Positions 7,243 through 16,819 of a stretch of DNA of 64,000 nucleotides are shown piece after piece. The DNA lies in NCBI RefSeq assembly GCF_001647675.1, contig NZ_CP015594.1, forward strand, positions 620,001-684,000. The letters run 5' to 3'. The translations under genes and the position numbers were made by a program. The notes under the pieces are model-generated. The model saw nothing but the letters and a program-made list of their open reading frames with translations. It searched no databases and was not told where the DNA came from. The first letter of the stretch is position 1; every line of letters begins with the position of its first letter. The DNA comes from Acinetobacter sp. NCu2D-2 (GTDB lineage Bacteria > Pseudomonadota > Gammaproteobacteria > Pseudomonadales > Moraxellaceae).

Positions 7243-8712
7243 ATGAACAAAATGATTAAGCATTGGATTGATGGTAAAGAAGTAGAAAGTAAAGAAACGT
7301 TTACAAACTATAACCCTGCGACAAATGAAGCGATTGGTGAAGTTGCTAGCGGTGGTCAAGAAGAAATTAATTTGGCAGTTGCTGCTGCAAAACGTGCGGC
7401 ACCAGGTTGGGCAAAAACACCTGCGAAAGAACGTGCGCGTTTAATGCGTAATTTGGGCGACTTGATTGACCAAAACGTAGCGAAAATTGCTGAACTTGAA
7501 ACTTTAGATACAGGTTTACCAATTCATCAAACCAAGAATGTATTGATTCCACGTGCATCGCACAACTTCAACTTCTTCGCTGAAGTATGTACACGTCTAA
7601 ATGGTCATACTTATCCAGTCGATGACCAAATGTTGAACTACACACTACACCAACCAGTAGGTGTATGTGGTTTGGTTTCTCCTTGGAACGTACCGTTTAT
7701 GACGGCAACTTGGAAAACTGCACCATGTTTAGCATTGGGTAATACTGCTGTATTGAAAATGTCTGAACTCTCTCCTTTAACTGCAAATGAACTCGGTCGT
7801 TTGGCTTTAGAAGCGGGTATTCCTGAAGGCGTATTCAACGTTGTTCAAGGTTATGGCGCAACTGCTGGTGATGCACTTGTAAAACACCCTGACGTACGTG
7901 CAATTTCGTTCACAGGTGGTACAGCGACAGGTCGTCGTATCATGGCGAATGCCGGTCTTAAAAAATACTCAATGGAATTAGGTGGTAAATCACCAGTTCT
8001 TATTTTTGAAGATGCTGACCTAGAACGTGCATTAGATGCTGCATTGTTCACGATCTTCTCATTGAATGGCGAGCGTTGTACTGCAGGTAGTCGTATCTTC
8101 ATTCAAGAATCTGTATATGACGAATTCGTAAAAGAATTTGCGCGCCGTGCGAAAAACATCAATGTTGGTGATCCACAAGATCCAAATACACAAGTGGGTT
8201 CAATGATCACCAAGGCGCATTACGACAAAGTAACGGGCTATATCAAGATTGGTATCGAAGAAGGTGCAAACTTGGTAGCAGGTGGTTTAGAGCGTCCGGC
8301 TGGTCTTGCAGATCACTTGAAAAATGGTCAATTCGTTCAGCCAACTGTGTTTGCTGACGTAGACAACCGTATGCGTATCGCACAAGAAGAAATCTTTGGC
8401 CCAGTGGTATGTTTGATCAAGTTCAAAGATGAAGCTGAAGCGCTTCGTTTGGCAAATGACACTGAATACGGTCTTGCATCTTACATCTGGACACAAGATA
8501 TTGGTAAAGCGCATCGTTTAGCGGCGGGCATCGAAGCAGGTATGGTGTTCATTAACAGCCAAAACGTACGTGACTTACGTCAACCATTCGGTGGTGTAAA
8601 AGGTTCTGGTACAGGTCGTGAAGGCGGTGAGTACAGCTTAGAGGTATTCACAGAGCTTAAGAACGTGTGTATCTCAATGGGTTCACATCACATTCCAAAG
8701 TGGGGCGCGTAA
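7243..8712 (+). CDS. hpaE: 5-carboxymethyl-2-hydroxymuconate semialdehyde dehydrogenase
   Basis: NAD-dependent aldehyde dehydrogenase (489 aa) oxidising the ring-cleavage product of homoprotocatechuate. The catalytic Cys is in FSLNGERCTAGSR and the general-base Glu in MELGGKSPV; FTGGTATGR is the cofactor-binding loop, and IPKWGA closes it much like E. coli HpaE (488 aa). Start choice: the TAAAGGA ribosome site overlaps the first ATG (7243) but is well spaced for the ATG at 7252 (MIKHWIDGK), so translation may really start there. Highly biased codon use (CGT, GGT, GAA) suggests strong expression. Confidence 0.95.
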   Translation: MNKMIKHWIDGKEVESKETFTNYNPATNEAIGEVASGGQEEINLAVAAAKRAAPGWAKTPAKERARLMRNLGDLIDQNVAKIAELETLDTGLPIHQTKNVLIPRASHNFNFFAEVCTRLNGHTYPVDDQMLNYTLHQPVGVCGLVSPWNVPFMTATWKTAPCLALGNTAVLKMSELSPLTANELGRLALEAGIPEGVFNVVQGYGATAGDALVKHPDVRAISFTGGTATGRRIMANAGLKKYSMELGGKSPVLIFEDADLERALDAALFTIFSLNGERCTAGSRIFIQESVYDEFVKEFARRAKNINVGDPQDPNTQVGSMITKAHYDKVTGYIKIGIEEGANLVAGGLERPAGLADHLKNGQFVQPTVFADVDNRMRIAQEEIFGPVVCLIKFKDEAEALRLANDTEYGLASYIWTQDIGKAHRLAAGIEAGMVFINSQNVRDLRQPFGGVKGSGTGREGGEYSLEVFTELKNVCISMGSHHIPKWGA

Positions 8713-8757
8713 GCGTCCTTCGGGAAGTATGGTCTAACACTATTTCAGGAAGAAAAA

Positions 8758-9606
8758 ATGGGTAAGCTCGCTTTAGCTGCAAAAATCACACATGTACCTT
8801 CAATGTACTTGTCAGAACTTCCAGGTCCTCAAAATGGCTGCCGCCAAGCTGCAATTGATGGTCATATTGAAATTGGTCGTCGTTGTCGTGAACTCGGTGT
8901 AGATACCATTGTTGTGCTAGATAGTCACTGGCTCGTGAACAGTGCCTTCCACATTAACTGTGGCGCACACTTTGAAGGTGTATATACCAGTAATGAATTG
9001 CCGCACTTCATTAAAGATATGGAATTCGATTACGACGGTAACCCTGAATTTGGTCAATTGATGCAAGAAGAAATTGCCAAAACAGGTATTCGTGTACAAG
9101 CGCATAACATCGAAAGCTTACATCTTGAATACGGTACGCTCGTTCCAATGCGTTACATGAACCAAGACAAGAAATTTAAAGTGGTTTCTGTGTCTGCATT
9201 CTTAACATCGCATGAGCTTCAAGACAGCCGTAAATTTGGTGAAGGTTTACGCGCAGCGATCGAAAAATATGAAGGTACGGTAGCAGTTTTTGCGAGCGGC
9301 TCTTTATCTCATCGTTTCATTTGGGATCGTGAAGCAAGCCGTGGTATGGATTCATATACACGTGAGTGGGATCGTCAAGTCGACAAGCACGTTGTCGGTA
9401 TGTGGGAGCGCGGTGAGTGGAAAGAATTTACCGACATGCTTCCTGAATATGCGGAATACTGCTTCGGTGAAGGTGGTATGCATGATACAGCAATGCTTCT
9501 TGGTCTACTCGGCTGGGATCAATACGACAAACCTGTTGAAATCTTAACACCTGCATTCCCAAGTTCGGGTACAGGTCAGATTAACGCCGTTTTCCCAGTT
9601 GAATAA
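8758..9606 (+). CDS. hpaD: Homoprotocatechuate 2,3-dioxygenase (class III extradiol)
   Basis: Opens the ring of 3,4-dihydroxyphenylacetate between C2 and C3 to give 5-carboxymethyl-2-hydroxymuconate semialdehyde. At 282 aa it matches E. coli HpaD (283 aa) of the LigB superfamily, not the vicinal-oxygen-chelate HPCD type. Seen: KITHVPSMYLSE with an N-terminal His and VLDSHWLVNSAFHINC with further His residues of the Fe(II) site, plus the acidic EGGMHDTAMLLGLLGW region. The start follows AGGAAGAAAAA and fits the family. Lies between hpaE and hpaF, with 45 bases before it. Confidence 0.95.
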   Translation: MGKLALAAKITHVPSMYLSELPGPQNGCRQAAIDGHIEIGRRCRELGVDTIVVLDSHWLVNSAFHINCGAHFEGVYTSNELPHFIKDMEFDYDGNPEFGQLMQEEIAKTGIRVQAHNIESLHLEYGTLVPMRYMNQDKKFKVVSVSAFLTSHELQDSRKFGEGLRAAIEKYEGTVAVFASGSLSHRFIWDREASRGMDSYTREWDRQVDKHVVGMWERGEWKEFTDMLPEYAEYCFGEGGMHDTAMLLGLLGWDQYDKPVEILTPAFPSSGTGQINAVFPVE

Positions 9607-9622
9607 TTTAGGAATCTAGACT

Positions 9623-10012
9623 ATGCCTCACTTTATTGCTGAATATAGCGCAAACATTAAAGATGACATCGATTTTCCTGAATTCTTTGGGGAAGTGAAT
9701 CAATTCTTAGGCAACACAGGTGTGTTTCCATTGGGTGGTATCCGTAGCCGTGCAATTCGTATGGATGACTACGTGATTGCGGATGCTAAGCATGATTATG
9801 CCTTTATCCATATGACATTAAAGGTAGGGGCAGGTCGAGATTTAGAAATCCGGAAAGGGGTGGCTGAGGAGCTATTCAAGCTGATTGAAGCTCATTTCCA
9901 ACCGCTTAAAGATAGACGTTTATTGGCCATTTCTTTTGAAATGATTGAACTTGATCCAGTGTTGAACTTTAAGTCTAACAACATTCATCAATTTCTTAAT
10001 GCTCAGAAATAA
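9623..10012 (+). CDS. hpaF: 5-carboxymethyl-2-hydroxymuconate isomerase
   Basis: Tautomerase-superfamily enzyme of 129 aa (E. coli HpaF about 126) that isomerises 5-carboxymethyl-2-hydroxymuconate to its oxo form, the substrate of HpaG. The protein begins [12 protein letters not shown]; Pro2, exposed after Met removal, is the catalytic base in the family. Follows hpaD after 16 bases and precedes hpaH by 14, so it is an internal operon gene. Confidence 0.94.
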   Translation: MPHFIAEYSANIKDDIDFPEFFGEVNQFLGNTGVFPLGGIRSRAIRMDDYVIADAKHDYAFIHMTLKVGAGRDLEIRKGVAEELFKLIEAHFQPLKDRRLLAISFEMIELDPVLNFKSNNIHQFLNAQK

Positions 10013-10026
10013 GAACGGATTCGATC

Positions 10027-10830
10027 ATGCTTGACCAAGAAAAAATTAAAGCGCTTGCGCTAGAACTCGACAAAGCAGAAAAAACACGTACGCAAATGCG
10101 TCAATTCTCTTTGCAATATCCTGAAATTACCATTGAAGATGCATACGCAATTCAAAAAGAATGGGTTGCACACAAAATTGCTGAAGGCCGTAAGTTGGTG
10201 GGTCATAAAATTGGCTTAACCTCACGTGCAATGCAAGTCTCTTCAAACATCACAGAGCCTGACTACGGTGCTTTGCTCGATGATATGGTTTTCGAAGAAG
10301 GTTCAGATATTCCATTTGATCGTTTCATCGTTCCACGTGTTGAAGTTGAACTTGCGTTCATCTTAGGTAAAGACTTAACCGGTCCAAACTGCACAATTTT
10401 TGATGTATTAGATGCAACGGATTACATTATTCCTGCCATCGAAATCATTGATGCGCGTTTACACAACACAGACCCTGAAACAGGGATTACCCGTAAAGTA
10501 TTCGACACCATTTCTGACAATGCTGCCAATGCAGGTATTGTGTTAGGTGGTCGTCCAATTAAACCGCACGAGCTTGATTTACGCCGTATTCCTGCAATCT
10601 TGTACCGTAACGGAGTGATTGAAGAATCAGGTGTTTCAGCTGCGGTATTGAATAACCCTGTGAAAGGTGTGGCTTGGCTTGCAAATAAACTCCACCCACA
10701 CGGTGTAACACTTAAAGCAGGTCAAATTATTCTTGGTGGTTCGTTCACACGTCCAGTGGCTGCACGTCCAGGCGATACATTCCATGTTGATTATGATCAA
10801 CTGGGTTCAATCGCATTCCGTTTCGTTTAA
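10027..10830 (+). CDS. hpaH: 2-oxo-hept-4-ene-1,7-dioate hydratase
   Basis: Protein of 267 aa, the same length as E. coli HpaH. It adds water to 2-oxo-hept-4-ene-1,7-dioate, giving 4-hydroxy-2-oxo-heptane-1,7-dioate for HpaI. Family marks seen: [12 protein letters not shown], the metal-binding [15 protein letters not shown] with spaced acidic residues, [10 protein letters not shown], and [21 protein letters not shown] near the end. It is related to MhpD-type hydratases, but the operon position fixes the substrate. 10 bases separate it from hpaI. Confidence 0.95.
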   Translation: MLDQEKIKALALELDKAEKTRTQMRQFSLQYPEITIEDAYAIQKEWVAHKIAEGRKLVGHKIGLTSRAMQVSSNITEPDYGALLDDMVFEEGSDIPFDRFIVPRVEVELAFILGKDLTGPNCTIFDVLDATDYIIPAIEIIDARLHNTDPETGITRKVFDTISDNAANAGIVLGGRPIKPHELDLRRIPAILYRNGVIEESGVSAAVLNNPVKGVAWLANKLHPHGVTLKAGQIILGGSFTRPVAARPGDTFHVDYDQLGSIAFRFV

Positions 10831-10840
10831 GGGGTAGGTC

Positions 10841-11644
10841 GTGTTAGATACAACCAACTATTTCAAGAAAAAGCTTAAAGAAACTCAGCAAATTGGCATG
10901 TGGCTTGGTATGGCAGATGGCTATACGGCTGAAATTGCAGCAAATGCGGGTTTCGATTGGTTATTGATTGACGGTGAACATGCACCGAACGATTTGAAAT
11001 CGATTCTTTACCAATTACAAACTATTGCAGCTTACCCATCGCAAGCTGTAGTTCGTCCTGTCACAGGTGATGTTGGCTTAATCAAACAGCTTTTGGATAT
11101 TGGTGCGCAAACACTACTCATTCCAATGGTTGAATCTGCTGAGCAAGCAGAATTGATGGTCAGTGCAACACGTTACCCACCTGAAGGCATTCGTGGTGTC
11201 GGTGCTGCTCTAGCACGTGCATCTCGTTGGAACAATATTTCAACATACCTAAATGATGCTGATGAACAAATCTGTGTCATTGTACAAATCGAATCGAAAA
11301 AAGGCTTAGAAAACCTTGATGCGATCTTACAAGTTGAAGGCATTGATGGCGTCTTTATTGGCCCAGCAGATTTATCAGCAGCTTTAGGTCATCGTGGTAA
11401 TCCAGGTCACCCAAATGTACAGGAAATTATTGTTGCGAGCATCAATAAAATCCGTGCAGCAGGCAAAGCCGCAGGTATATTATCTGCAGACGAAAAACTT
11501 GCGAAGCAATACTTGGCAATGGGTACAGAGTTTGTCGCAGTTGGTGTAGACACAAGTCTTTTGATGAAATCAATGAACCAATTGCTGTCAAAATTTAAAG
11601 ATGGTGTTGCGGCTCCAGTCAGCACAACGCCAAGCGTCTATTAA
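10841..11644 (+). CDS. hpaI: 4-hydroxy-2-oxo-heptane-1,7-dioate aldolase
   Basis: Class II, metal-dependent pyruvate aldolase of 267 aa cleaving the last intermediate to pyruvate and succinic semialdehyde. His47 (IDGEHAPND) and Arg72 (VVRPVTG) line up with the catalytic His45 and Arg70 known from E. coli HpaI; the metal ligands are the Glu of VQIESKKG and the Asp of [13 protein letters not shown]. The start is GTG with a GGGGTAGG ribosome site 10 bases after the hpaH stop. The product feeds the aldehyde dehydrogenase directly downstream. Confidence 0.95.
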   Translation: MLDTTNYFKKKLKETQQIGMWLGMADGYTAEIAANAGFDWLLIDGEHAPNDLKSILYQLQTIAAYPSQAVVRPVTGDVGLIKQLLDIGAQTLLIPMVESAEQAELMVSATRYPPEGIRGVGAALARASRWNNISTYLNDADEQICVIVQIESKKGLENLDAILQVEGIDGVFIGPADLSAALGHRGNPGHPNVQEIIVASINKIRAAGKAAGILSADEKLAKQYLAMGTEFVAVGVDTSLLMKSMNQLLSKFKDGVAAPVSTTPSVY

Positions 11645-11655
11645 GGAGAATATAG

Positions 11656-13104
11656 ATGCAACTAAATAATCCAGACCTACTTAAACAACAGTCATATATT
11701 GATGGTGTATGGGTAGATGCTGCGGATCAAAAAAGCTTTGCAGTGTTAAATCCTGCAACAGGTGATGCGATTGCGTCAGTTCCAAGTGTTTCAGCGCTAC
11801 AAGTTGAACAAGCGGTAGAAGCTGCTGAAACTGCACTTGCAACGTGGAAGTTAACCACTGCAAAAGAGCGTTCAGCATTACTACGTAAATGGTTCAACCT
11901 TATTGTTGAAAACCAAGAAGACTTGGCGGTGATTTTAAGTACTGAACAAGGTAAACCATTGACTGAAAGTCGTGGCGAAATCCTGTACGGTGCAAGCTTC
12001 ATCGAATGGTTTGCTGAAGAAGCAAAACGTACTTATGGTGATGTGATTCCTCACGATAAACACGGTCGTCGTTTGGTTGTAATCAAACAGCCTGTTGGTG
12101 TTGTTGCGGCAATCACCCCATGGAACTTCCCGAATGCGATGATCACTCGTAAAGTGGGTCCAGCGCTGGCAGCAGGTTGTACAGTCATTATTAAACCAGC
12201 ATCAGAAACACCGCTTTCTGCTTTGGCTTTGGTTGCACTTGCTGAACAAGCGGGTATTCCGAAAGGCGTAGTTAATGTTGTAACAGGTAGTTCACGTGAA
12301 ATTGGTGGTGTGTTAACCACGCATCCAGCCGTGAAAAAAGTATCGTTCACAGGTTCTACAGGTGTCGGTAAATTGTTGATGGAACAATGTTCTTCAACAA
12401 TGAAAAAAGTCAGTATGGAACTTGGTGGTAATGCGCCGTTCATCGTGTTTGAAGATGCAGACTTAGATAAAGCGGTTGAAGGTGCAATCGCATCTAAATT
12501 CCGTAACTCAGGTCAAACCTGTGTATGTACCAACCGTATTTTGGTTCAAGAAAATATCCATGATGCATTTGTAGAGAAACTTTCTAAAGCTGTTCAAGCA
12601 TTGAAAGTTGCACCTGCATTTGAAGAAGGTGCTGAACAAGGTCCTTTGATCAACGAAAAATCTGTTGAGAAGATTGAAGAGCATATTGCAGATGCCGTTG
12701 CAAAAGGTGCAAAAGTTGCTGTTGGTGGTAAGCGTCATGCACTTGGTCAAACTTTCTTTGAGCCGACACTCTTGACAGATGTAACGCCTGACATGCTTGT
12801 GGCAAAAGATGAAACCTTTGCACCACTTGCACCTGTATTCAAATTTAAGACAGATGAAGAAGCGATCTTCATGGCCAATGACACTGAGTTTGGTCTAGCG
12901 TCTTATATCTATACTGAAAGCCTAAGCCGTGCTTGGAAAGTCGGCGAAGCACTTGAATACGGTATGGTCGGTATTAATGAAGGTTTAATCTCTACTGAAG
13001 TTGCACCTTTTGGTGGTATTAAGGAATCTGGTTCAGGTCGTGAAGGTTCTAAATACGGTATTGAAGATTATCTAGAAATTAAATACATGTGTATGGGTAT
13101 TTAA
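11656..13104 (+). CDS. gabD: Succinate-semialdehyde dehydrogenase of the hpa operon
   Basis: Aldehyde dehydrogenase of 482 aa, size and sequence of the GabD type. Catalytic Cys in FRNSGQTCVCTNR, Glu in MELGGNAPF, cofactor loop FTGSTGVGK, and PWNFPNAMITRK. It ends the operon 11 bases after hpaI, whose product, succinic semialdehyde, it should oxidise to succinate. NAD versus NADP preference cannot be read with confidence. Terminator immediately after. Confidence 0.9.
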   Translation: MQLNNPDLLKQQSYIDGVWVDAADQKSFAVLNPATGDAIASVPSVSALQVEQAVEAAETALATWKLTTAKERSALLRKWFNLIVENQEDLAVILSTEQGKPLTESRGEILYGASFIEWFAEEAKRTYGDVIPHDKHGRRLVVIKQPVGVVAAITPWNFPNAMITRKVGPALAAGCTVIIKPASETPLSALALVALAEQAGIPKGVVNVVTGSSREIGGVLTTHPAVKKVSFTGSTGVGKLLMEQCSSTMKKVSMELGGNAPFIVFEDADLDKAVEGAIASKFRNSGQTCVCTNRILVQENIHDAFVEKLSKAVQALKVAPAFEEGAEQGPLINEKSVEKIEEHIADAVAKGAKVAVGGKRHALGQTFFEPTLLTDVTPDMLVAKDETFAPLAPVFKFKTDEEAIFMANDTEFGLASYIYTESLSRAWKVGEALEYGMVGINEGLISTEVAPFGGIKESGSGREGSKYGIEDYLEIKYMCMGI

Positions 13105-13122
13105 TAGATTAACTATTGAAAA

Positions 13123-13150
13123 TAAAGGGCAATTGCCCTTTATTTTTTTT
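13123..13150 (+). terminator. Rho-independent terminator of the meta-cleavage operon
   Basis: TAAAGGGCAATTGCCCTTTA is a perfect 20-bp palindrome followed by a run of eight T, 18 bases after the dehydrogenase stop codon. Confidence 0.92.
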
Positions 13151-13515
13151 GTCTGAAAATTATTTTTAAGTTGAGTTTATTAGATTATTTTATGATTGGA
13201 GGTAATACTCTAATCAAGCGATAGAGTTTTTAGCGATTAAAAAAAAGAGTAATTAAAGACAAAATAACGATAAGCTTATAGTTCATTTAATAACTATATG
13301 ATTTATAACAATATTTATATTTTAGTAAATCTAAATAATAGCTTTTAAATATTTTTTTGGTCATATATAAATCCTCTTAGTTATTTTGTTGTTTAATTCA
13401 GTGGAATATGCCTATTTTTAAAATTTTGAAACGGAAAAATGCCATATTAAACTAAAGTATAAGTATGCTAAATCACTGTATATTAATAAAATATTAGTAT
13501 AAAGTTAGCTGGTAT

Positions 13516-13570
13516 GAAAAGTACCAATTAAAACCTGAAAATTGCATTTATCTGAGAGGGTCAGATATTT
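13516..13570 (+). promoter_or_regulatory. Candidate HpaA-activated promoter with tandem half-sites
   Basis: GAAAAGTACCAATT at 13516 is followed exactly 21 bp later (13537) by the related GAAAATTGCATTTA; the second overlaps a possible -35 (TTGCAT, 13542) with an ATATTT-like -10 at about 13565. The same first half-site, also with a partner 21 bp downstream, occurs at 17263 before the hydroxylase genes. Direct repeats about two turns apart next to the -35 are typical of AraC-family activators. The rest of the 517-base gap (13105-13621) is AT-rich with no gene visible. Confidence 0.6.
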
Positions 13571-13621
13571 GAAAATCATAACCAGAATTAAGTAATTCTG
13601 AAAAAGTAAAAGGATTTTACA

Positions 13622-13786
13622 ATGAATGATCATATGAGCCAGGACGGCCAAATTCAGTTGATCGGGATGCATGAGTCTCTATCGCCACAATTACTTCGCA
13701 TGATTTATTCACAAACAGATGAACAGCAGTCTGTTGACTCTCCGAAATCATTATTCCAGTTATTAATCGATTTTCTGAAAGGCTAA
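13622..13786 (+). CDS. Small 54-aa protein ahead of the MHS transporter
   Basis: A short ORF beginning MNDHMSQDGQIQLIGMHES and ending LLIDFLKG. It has a strong ribosome site (AAAAGGA, 7 bases before ATG), lies just after the candidate HpaA promoter and 121 bases before the transporter gene. It has no membrane segment or signal peptide; the C-terminal half is amphipathic and Leu-rich. I do not recognise a family. The following gap can form two hairpins (around CAACGTCGAC/GTCGAGTTG and TGAGTAA/TTACTCA), so it could act as a leader ORF or as a real small protein cotranscribed with the transporter. Confidence 0.6.
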   Translation: MNDHMSQDGQIQLIGMHESLSPQLLRMIYSQTDEQQSVDSPKSLFQLLIDFLKG

Positions 13787-13907
13787 GTCTAAACGCCAAC
13801 GTCGACCTGAATGTCGAGTTGTGCCTTTGGCATGCTTAAGAAATGAGTAATACGCGTTTAACGTTTTTACTCAGCAATTTATCCATACTGACAGGGAAAG
13901 ATGGATT

Positions 13908-15284
13908 ATGACTTCATTATCTCAAACCACTCCTCAGGTTTCAGACAAGATGTCTGAAAATGATCGTAAAGTGGCTTTTGCAACGATCATTGGTACGACC
14001 GTAGAGTGGTACGACTTCTTTATTTATGCTGCGGCAGCAGGTCTTGTATTTAAGACTTTATTCTTCTCTCCAGCAGGTTCAACTTTAGGAACTTTGCTTG
14101 CGTTTGCGACAGTCGGTTTAAGCTTCTTGTTCCGTCCGCTTGGTGCATTCCTTGCGGGTTATTTTGGTGATAAATATGGTCGTCGTGTTGTTTTGGTTGC
14201 AACATTGGTGGTCATGGGTCTTTCAACTGCACTGATCGGTCTATTGCCGACCTATGCGCAGATTGGTATTTGGGCGCCGATACTGCTTCTCATTTTACGT
14301 ATCTTGCAAGGTTTATCTGCAGGTGGTGAATGGGGTGGTGCTGTATTGATGGCTGTTGAGCACGCACCAACACATAAACGTGGTCGTTTTGGTTCATTCC
14401 CGCAAATTGGTGTGCCGCTAGGTTTACTGCTTGCATCAGGTATGCTTGCATTGATGAGCGGTGTGATTGCACCAGGTGAAGCATTCATGGAGTGGGGTTG
14501 GCGTATTCCATTCTTGTTCAGTATTATTCTTTTGTTCTTAGGTCACTGGTTGCGTAAATCAGTTGAAGAAAGTCCTGTATTTGAAGAAATTAAAGAACGT
14601 AAAAGTGCATCTCAAACACCTGTACGTGATTTATTTAAAAACCATGCATTGCTTGTCATTGTGGCAGCGCTTGTATTCGCTGGTAACAGTGCAATTGGTT
14701 ATATGACTACAGGTGGTTTTATTCAAAACTACACCACTGATCCAAATGGTCCATTGGCTTTACCACGTACACCAATCTTAACGATTGTGACTATTTCAGC
14801 TGCAGTATGGCTATTGTTTACATGGATTTCAGGTGGTTTGTCTGACAAAATTGGTCGTCGTCAAACCTATATCTATGGCTGGATCATTCAATTGGTTGGT
14901 GTGATTGCACTGTTCCCATTGGTGAATATGGGTGAAATCTGGTCTGTAGGTGCTGCGCTATGCTTGCTTTCAGTGGGTATTGGTATGACCTATGGTGCGC
15001 AGTCTGCATTCTACTCAGAATTATTCCCAGCATCGATTCGTTTCTCTGGTGTGTCTATTTCTTATGCTTTAGGTGCGATTTTAGGTGGTGCATTCTCGCC
15101 ATTGGTTGCATCATGGTTGGTCAGCACAACAGGTTCGACAGGTTCAGTGGCGATTTATCTTTCAATTATGACTTTGATTGGTTTTGTTGCAACTATTCTG
15201 TTAAAAGACCGTTCAGGTATTCCTTTAGGCCCTGATCATGAAGAAGAACAATCTAAATCACCATTTACTTTTGGTAGTAAATAA
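13908..15284 (+). CDS. MHS-family MFS transporter (probable 4-hydroxyphenylacetate uptake)
   Basis: Protein of 458 aa with twelve membrane segments in the metabolite:H+ symporter branch (ShiA/ProP/KgtP-like). Family marks: ATIIGTTVEWYDFFIYAAAAG in TM1, FRPLGAFLAGYFGDKYGRR motif, RILQGLSAGGEWGGAVLM and YGAQSAFYSELFPASIRFSG. E. coli uses a different family (ACS, HpaX) for this substrate. Its position between the meta operon and the hydroxylase genes, under the same motif as the hydroxylase promoter, suggests uptake of 4-hydroxyphenylacetate or a related acid. An IS now separates it from its terminator (16615). Confidence 0.85.
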   Translation: MTSLSQTTPQVSDKMSENDRKVAFATIIGTTVEWYDFFIYAAAAGLVFKTLFFSPAGSTLGTLLAFATVGLSFLFRPLGAFLAGYFGDKYGRRVVLVATLVVMGLSTALIGLLPTYAQIGIWAPILLLILRILQGLSAGGEWGGAVLMAVEHAPTHKRGRFGSFPQIGVPLGLLLASGMLALMSGVIAPGEAFMEWGWRIPFLFSIILLFLGHWLRKSVEESPVFEEIKERKSASQTPVRDLFKNHALLVIVAALVFAGNSAIGYMTTGGFIQNYTTDPNGPLALPRTPILTIVTISAAVWLLFTWISGGLSDKIGRRQTYIYGWIIQLVGVIALFPLVNMGEIWSVGAALCLLSVGIGMTYGAQSAFYSELFPASIRFSGVSISYALGAILGGAFSPLVASWLVSTTGSTGSVAIYLSIMTLIGFVATILLKDRSGIPLGPDHEEEQSKSPFTFGSK

Positions 15285-15337
15285 TTAGATATTGTCTTGT
15301 CCTGAAATAGATTGACAGTATTCCACTTCAAACCGAG

Positions 15338-16147
15338 TTAAGCAATTAGCTCGGTTTTTGTTTGCTCATACATCTGATTCGGGGTGTTCATATTTAAACT
15401 TAAATGCGGTCTATAACAATTGTAAATCATGATAGATTCCGCAATTAAGTGATCTAACTCCTTCATGGTTTGACATCGCGTGGTTAAAAACTCCTGCTTT
15501 AATATTCCATTAATTCGCTCTGCTAATGCATTCTGATAACAGTCCTTGCCATCTGTCATGGAAGGACATATCCCATAATGGCGCAATGCCGATTGATATA
15601 GCTCAGAGCAATATTGAGCACCTCTATCTGAATGATGAATCATCCTAGTCGCTCGATCTGTCGCTTGCTGCATCGCCATATGTAGAGCCTGCACAACATT
15701 CTCCGCACGCATATCATTCGATAACTTATAACCTTTAATCTGTCGGGTATAAGCATCTGTCACCAAGGATAAATAATGCACACCTTCAGCACTCTCAACA
15801 TAGGTAATATCACTAACAAAGACTTCATTGGCTTGCACTGCTGAATAATCCTTTAATAAATTTGGATGCTTCTTCATCCAATGCTTGCTATCCGTAGTTT
15901 TTGTATAGCAACGCTTAGGGCGAATCAATAAGTTATTTTCTTTCAATATTTTAAATAACTGATCCCGTCCACACTTTAAACCACGTTGCAACAATTTGCC
16001 TTTAATAAGCCAATACAGCTTACGTGTTCCGATACTTGGCATGAGACAGCGATATTCCATAACCAACTCAAGTATTTGTTCAGTTGCTTGTGCAGTCATT
16101 TGAGCACGTTTTTCTGCTTGATAATAAGCTTGTCGGGTGATTCCCAA
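15338..16147 (-). CDS. IS3-family transposase OrfB (269 aa)
   Basis: Integrase-core transposase of the rve type. The DDE residues sit in EVFVSDITYVES (first Asp), HSDRGAQYCS (second Asp) and CYQNALAERINGILKQE (Glu); the protein ends with the typical YNCYRPHLSLNMNTPNQMY. It starts ahead of OrfA's end in a different frame, so an OrfAB fusion by -1 frameshifting is expected. Appears intact. Confidence 0.93.
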   Translation of the reverse strand: MGITRQAYYQAEKRAQMTAQATEQILELVMEYRCLMPSIGTRKLYWLIKGKLLQRGLKCGRDQLFKILKENNLLIRPKRCYTKTTDSKHWMKKHPNLLKDYSAVQANEVFVSDITYVESAEGVHYLSLVTDAYTRQIKGYKLSNDMRAENVVQALHMAMQQATDRATRMIHHSDRGAQYCSELYQSALRHYGICPSMTDGKDCYQNALAERINGILKQEFLTTRCQTMKELDHLIAESIMIYNCYRPHLSLNMNTPNQMYEQTKTELIA

Positions 16148-16170
16148 CCACTGACAATAACGTGAAACGC

Positions 16171-16560
16171 TTAGTCTTCTTTGGCTTTGCCAATCTTTGA
16201 AACGTGCTCGGTATACTTTTTTCCAAGATCAGTCCCACATTCTTTATCAATGTGATAAATCACATCCTGAATAAATTCAGTTTTAAGCTTTTCTGCGGCT
16301 AACTGCTTTTCTAATTGGCGGATTCGTTGTTGGGGTGTCAATTGGCGTTTAGAAGAAGTCGGCATATTCGAAGTCCAGTCCTGTTGTCCGTGCTTGCGTA
16401 ACCATACCAGCACAGTTGATCTTCCTTGAATACCATATTTTGCCTGAGCTTGCTTATAAGTAATTTGCCCTTTTTCTACTTCATGTACCACCATCATTTT
16501 AAAGGCAAAGCTATAGTCACGTTGTGTACGTTTAACTCGTTGTTCTCGTTTATGTTCCAT
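16171..16560 (-). CDS. IS3-family transposase OrfA (129 aa)
   Basis: Helix-turn-helix protein with KRTQRDYSFAFKMMVVHEVEKGQITYKQAQAKYGIQGRSTVLVWLRKHG (HTH region, about residues 10-58) and a downstream coiled region QRIRQLEKQLAAEKLKTEFIQ. It is longer than the OrfA of the other IS3 type in this window, so the two are different elements. Confidence 0.92.
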   Translation of the reverse strand: MEHKREQRVKRTQRDYSFAFKMMVVHEVEKGQITYKQAQAKYGIQGRSTVLVWLRKHGQQDWTSNMPTSSKRQLTPQQRIRQLEKQLAAEKLKTEFIQDVIYHIDKECGTDLGKKYTEHVSKIGKAKED

Positions 16561-16614
16561 AAAATAAGTCTCTTAAGGTGTAAACTTATTTCAGGACGGG
16601 ACATATATCTGATT

Positions 16615-16646
16615 AAAAAAAGCCGCTGACGATAGCGGCTTTTTTA
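16615..16646 (+). terminator. Orphaned terminator of the MHS transporter gene
   Basis: AGCCGCT-GACGAT-AGCGGCT followed by TTTTTT, preceded by an A-run. Without the IS at 15293-16603 it would lie about 30 bases after the transporter stop codon. Confidence 0.85.
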
Positions 16647-16819
16647 TTGGCAGTGGTTTGTGTTTTCCCAAATTAAAAAAGAGTCGATGTAAAAAATAAG
16701 AGATAAAAATTTGGTTGAAGCCATTTATATGGGTTGATATTACGTCAATAAAAATATCAAAAGACGGATATTTAAAATGTAAAAAAATGATTTAAAAATT
16801 GTTGTCATTCAAAAGTCCT

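Larger units (their letters stand above)
15293..16603 (-). mobile_element. IS3-family element, copy of a second type (1311 bp)
   Basis: Complete element bounded by TGTCTTGTCCTGAAATA on the left and the inverse of TGTCCCGTCCTGAAATA on the right, with a 3-bp target duplication TAT (15290-15292 and 16604-16606). It carries orfA and orfB on the minus strand. It inserted between the transporter stop codon and the hairpin that would have terminated it. Confidence 0.93.

Noticed and set aside
12051..12443. 130-aa reverse frame inside the succinate-semialdehyde dehydrogenase gene
   Set aside because: Shadow ORF opposite a strongly codon-biased gene; no ribosome site or known domain.
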